Shown here: positions 5,471 through 5,605 of the stretch, one piece after another
How the letters are laid out: the number at the start of each line of letters is the position of its first letter
How positions within the stretch are numbered: position 1 is the stretch's first letter
From: Bdellovibrionales bacterium
GTDB lineage: Bacteria > Bdellovibrionota > UBA2428
Reading direction: 5' to 3'
Assembly: GCA_018266335.1 (NCBI GenBank)
Contig: JAFEAR010000024.1
Coordinates: forward strand, 1 to 5,605
Length of the DNA stretch: 5,605 nt
Translations under genes and position numbers: made by a program
The notes under the pieces: generated by a model
What the model saw: the letters and a program-made list of their open reading frames with translations, nothing else
What the model was told of the DNA's origin: nothing
The model's database searches: none

Positions 5471-5605
5471 ATGGTCTATCACCCCTATTTTCGCGGCAAG
5501 CAGTATGAACTAATCACAATACGTGAAAATGCTTCGGTGTTAGCGGCGTCCAAATTTGTCCCGATCATAGAGCCGGTTAAGGAGGCGCTCAATGGTCTCG
5601 AGCGG
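5471..5605 (+). CDS. sce7725 family protein, N-terminal fragment (cut by window end)
   Basis: The first 45 codons are open to the window edge. The ATG lies three bases after the sce7726-like stop and has no Shine-Dalgarno, so translational coupling is likely. The start 'YHPYFRGKQYELITIRE' followed by 'FVPIIEPVKEALNGLER' matches the N-terminus of sce7725-family proteins. These look related to the beta-protein family (from memory Pfam PF14350), whose members begin with a similar Y-x-P-x-x-x-G-K...E segment and a PxxEP/PxxEI strand. The biochemical function of this family is unknown to me. Its constant pairing with a nuclease-like partner suggests that the two proteins work as one system, with this one as possible sensor, regulator or inhibitor; that division of labour is inference. 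Confidence 0.85.
   Translation, partial: MVYHPYFRGKQYELITIRENASVLAASKFVPIIEPVKEALNGLER

Noticed and set aside
1..5605. CRISPR array, tRNA or rRNA genes, complete insertion sequence
   Set aside because: No regularly spaced repeats, no tRNA cloverleaf or rRNA-like segments and no transposase are visible on either strand.

Overview
The window looks like an accessory, mobile-type region of a proteobacterial chromosome. The RHS core style, a TonB-plug-like 'VVVTG' stretch after the RHS core and the GC-rich RHS codons suggest a sphingomonad-like alphaproteobacterium or a Xanthomonadales-like gammaproteobacterium. I cannot decide between these from sequence alone. Base composition falls visibly after the conserved RHS core, as expected for transferred toxin tips and cassettes.

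Left part (1-1685, + strand): the C-terminal end of an RHS-repeat polymorphic toxin, cut by the window edge. Its core ends at a DPSG motif (490-501) and is followed by about 262 residues of variable tip that I do not recognise. A 132-residue protein with a Sec signal peptide overlaps its stop codon (ATGA) and is the natural candidate immunity protein.

Middle part (1686-3232): two direct copies of a 113-bp repeat (1879-1991 and 3053-3165, about 86% identical) flank a small cassette with two minus-strand genes. These are a 76-85-residue unknown and a 159-residue basic protein that may belong to the BECR (RelE/EndoU-like) ribonuclease superfamily. A strong hairpin with a T-tract lies just past the 159-residue gene.

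Right part (3233-5605): a short member of the large serine recombinase family on the minus strand is divergent from a two-gene unit on the plus strand. The first gene matches the sce7726 family and carries a visible PD-(D/E)xK nuclease signature. Three bases later comes the start of an sce7725-family gene, cut by the window end. The 237-bp divergent intergenic region holds a 13-bp inverted repeat (12 of 13 matching) that brackets the probable promoter.

Working picture: three separate modules sit beside a recombinase and cassette-flanking repeats, namely the RHS tip with its secreted partner, the 159-residue-protein cassette, and the sce7726-sce7725 pair. At least the first and last look like conflict or defence systems. 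The sce7726-sce7725 pair is the best candidate for a poorly described system, and the RHS tip with its exported partner is the second.
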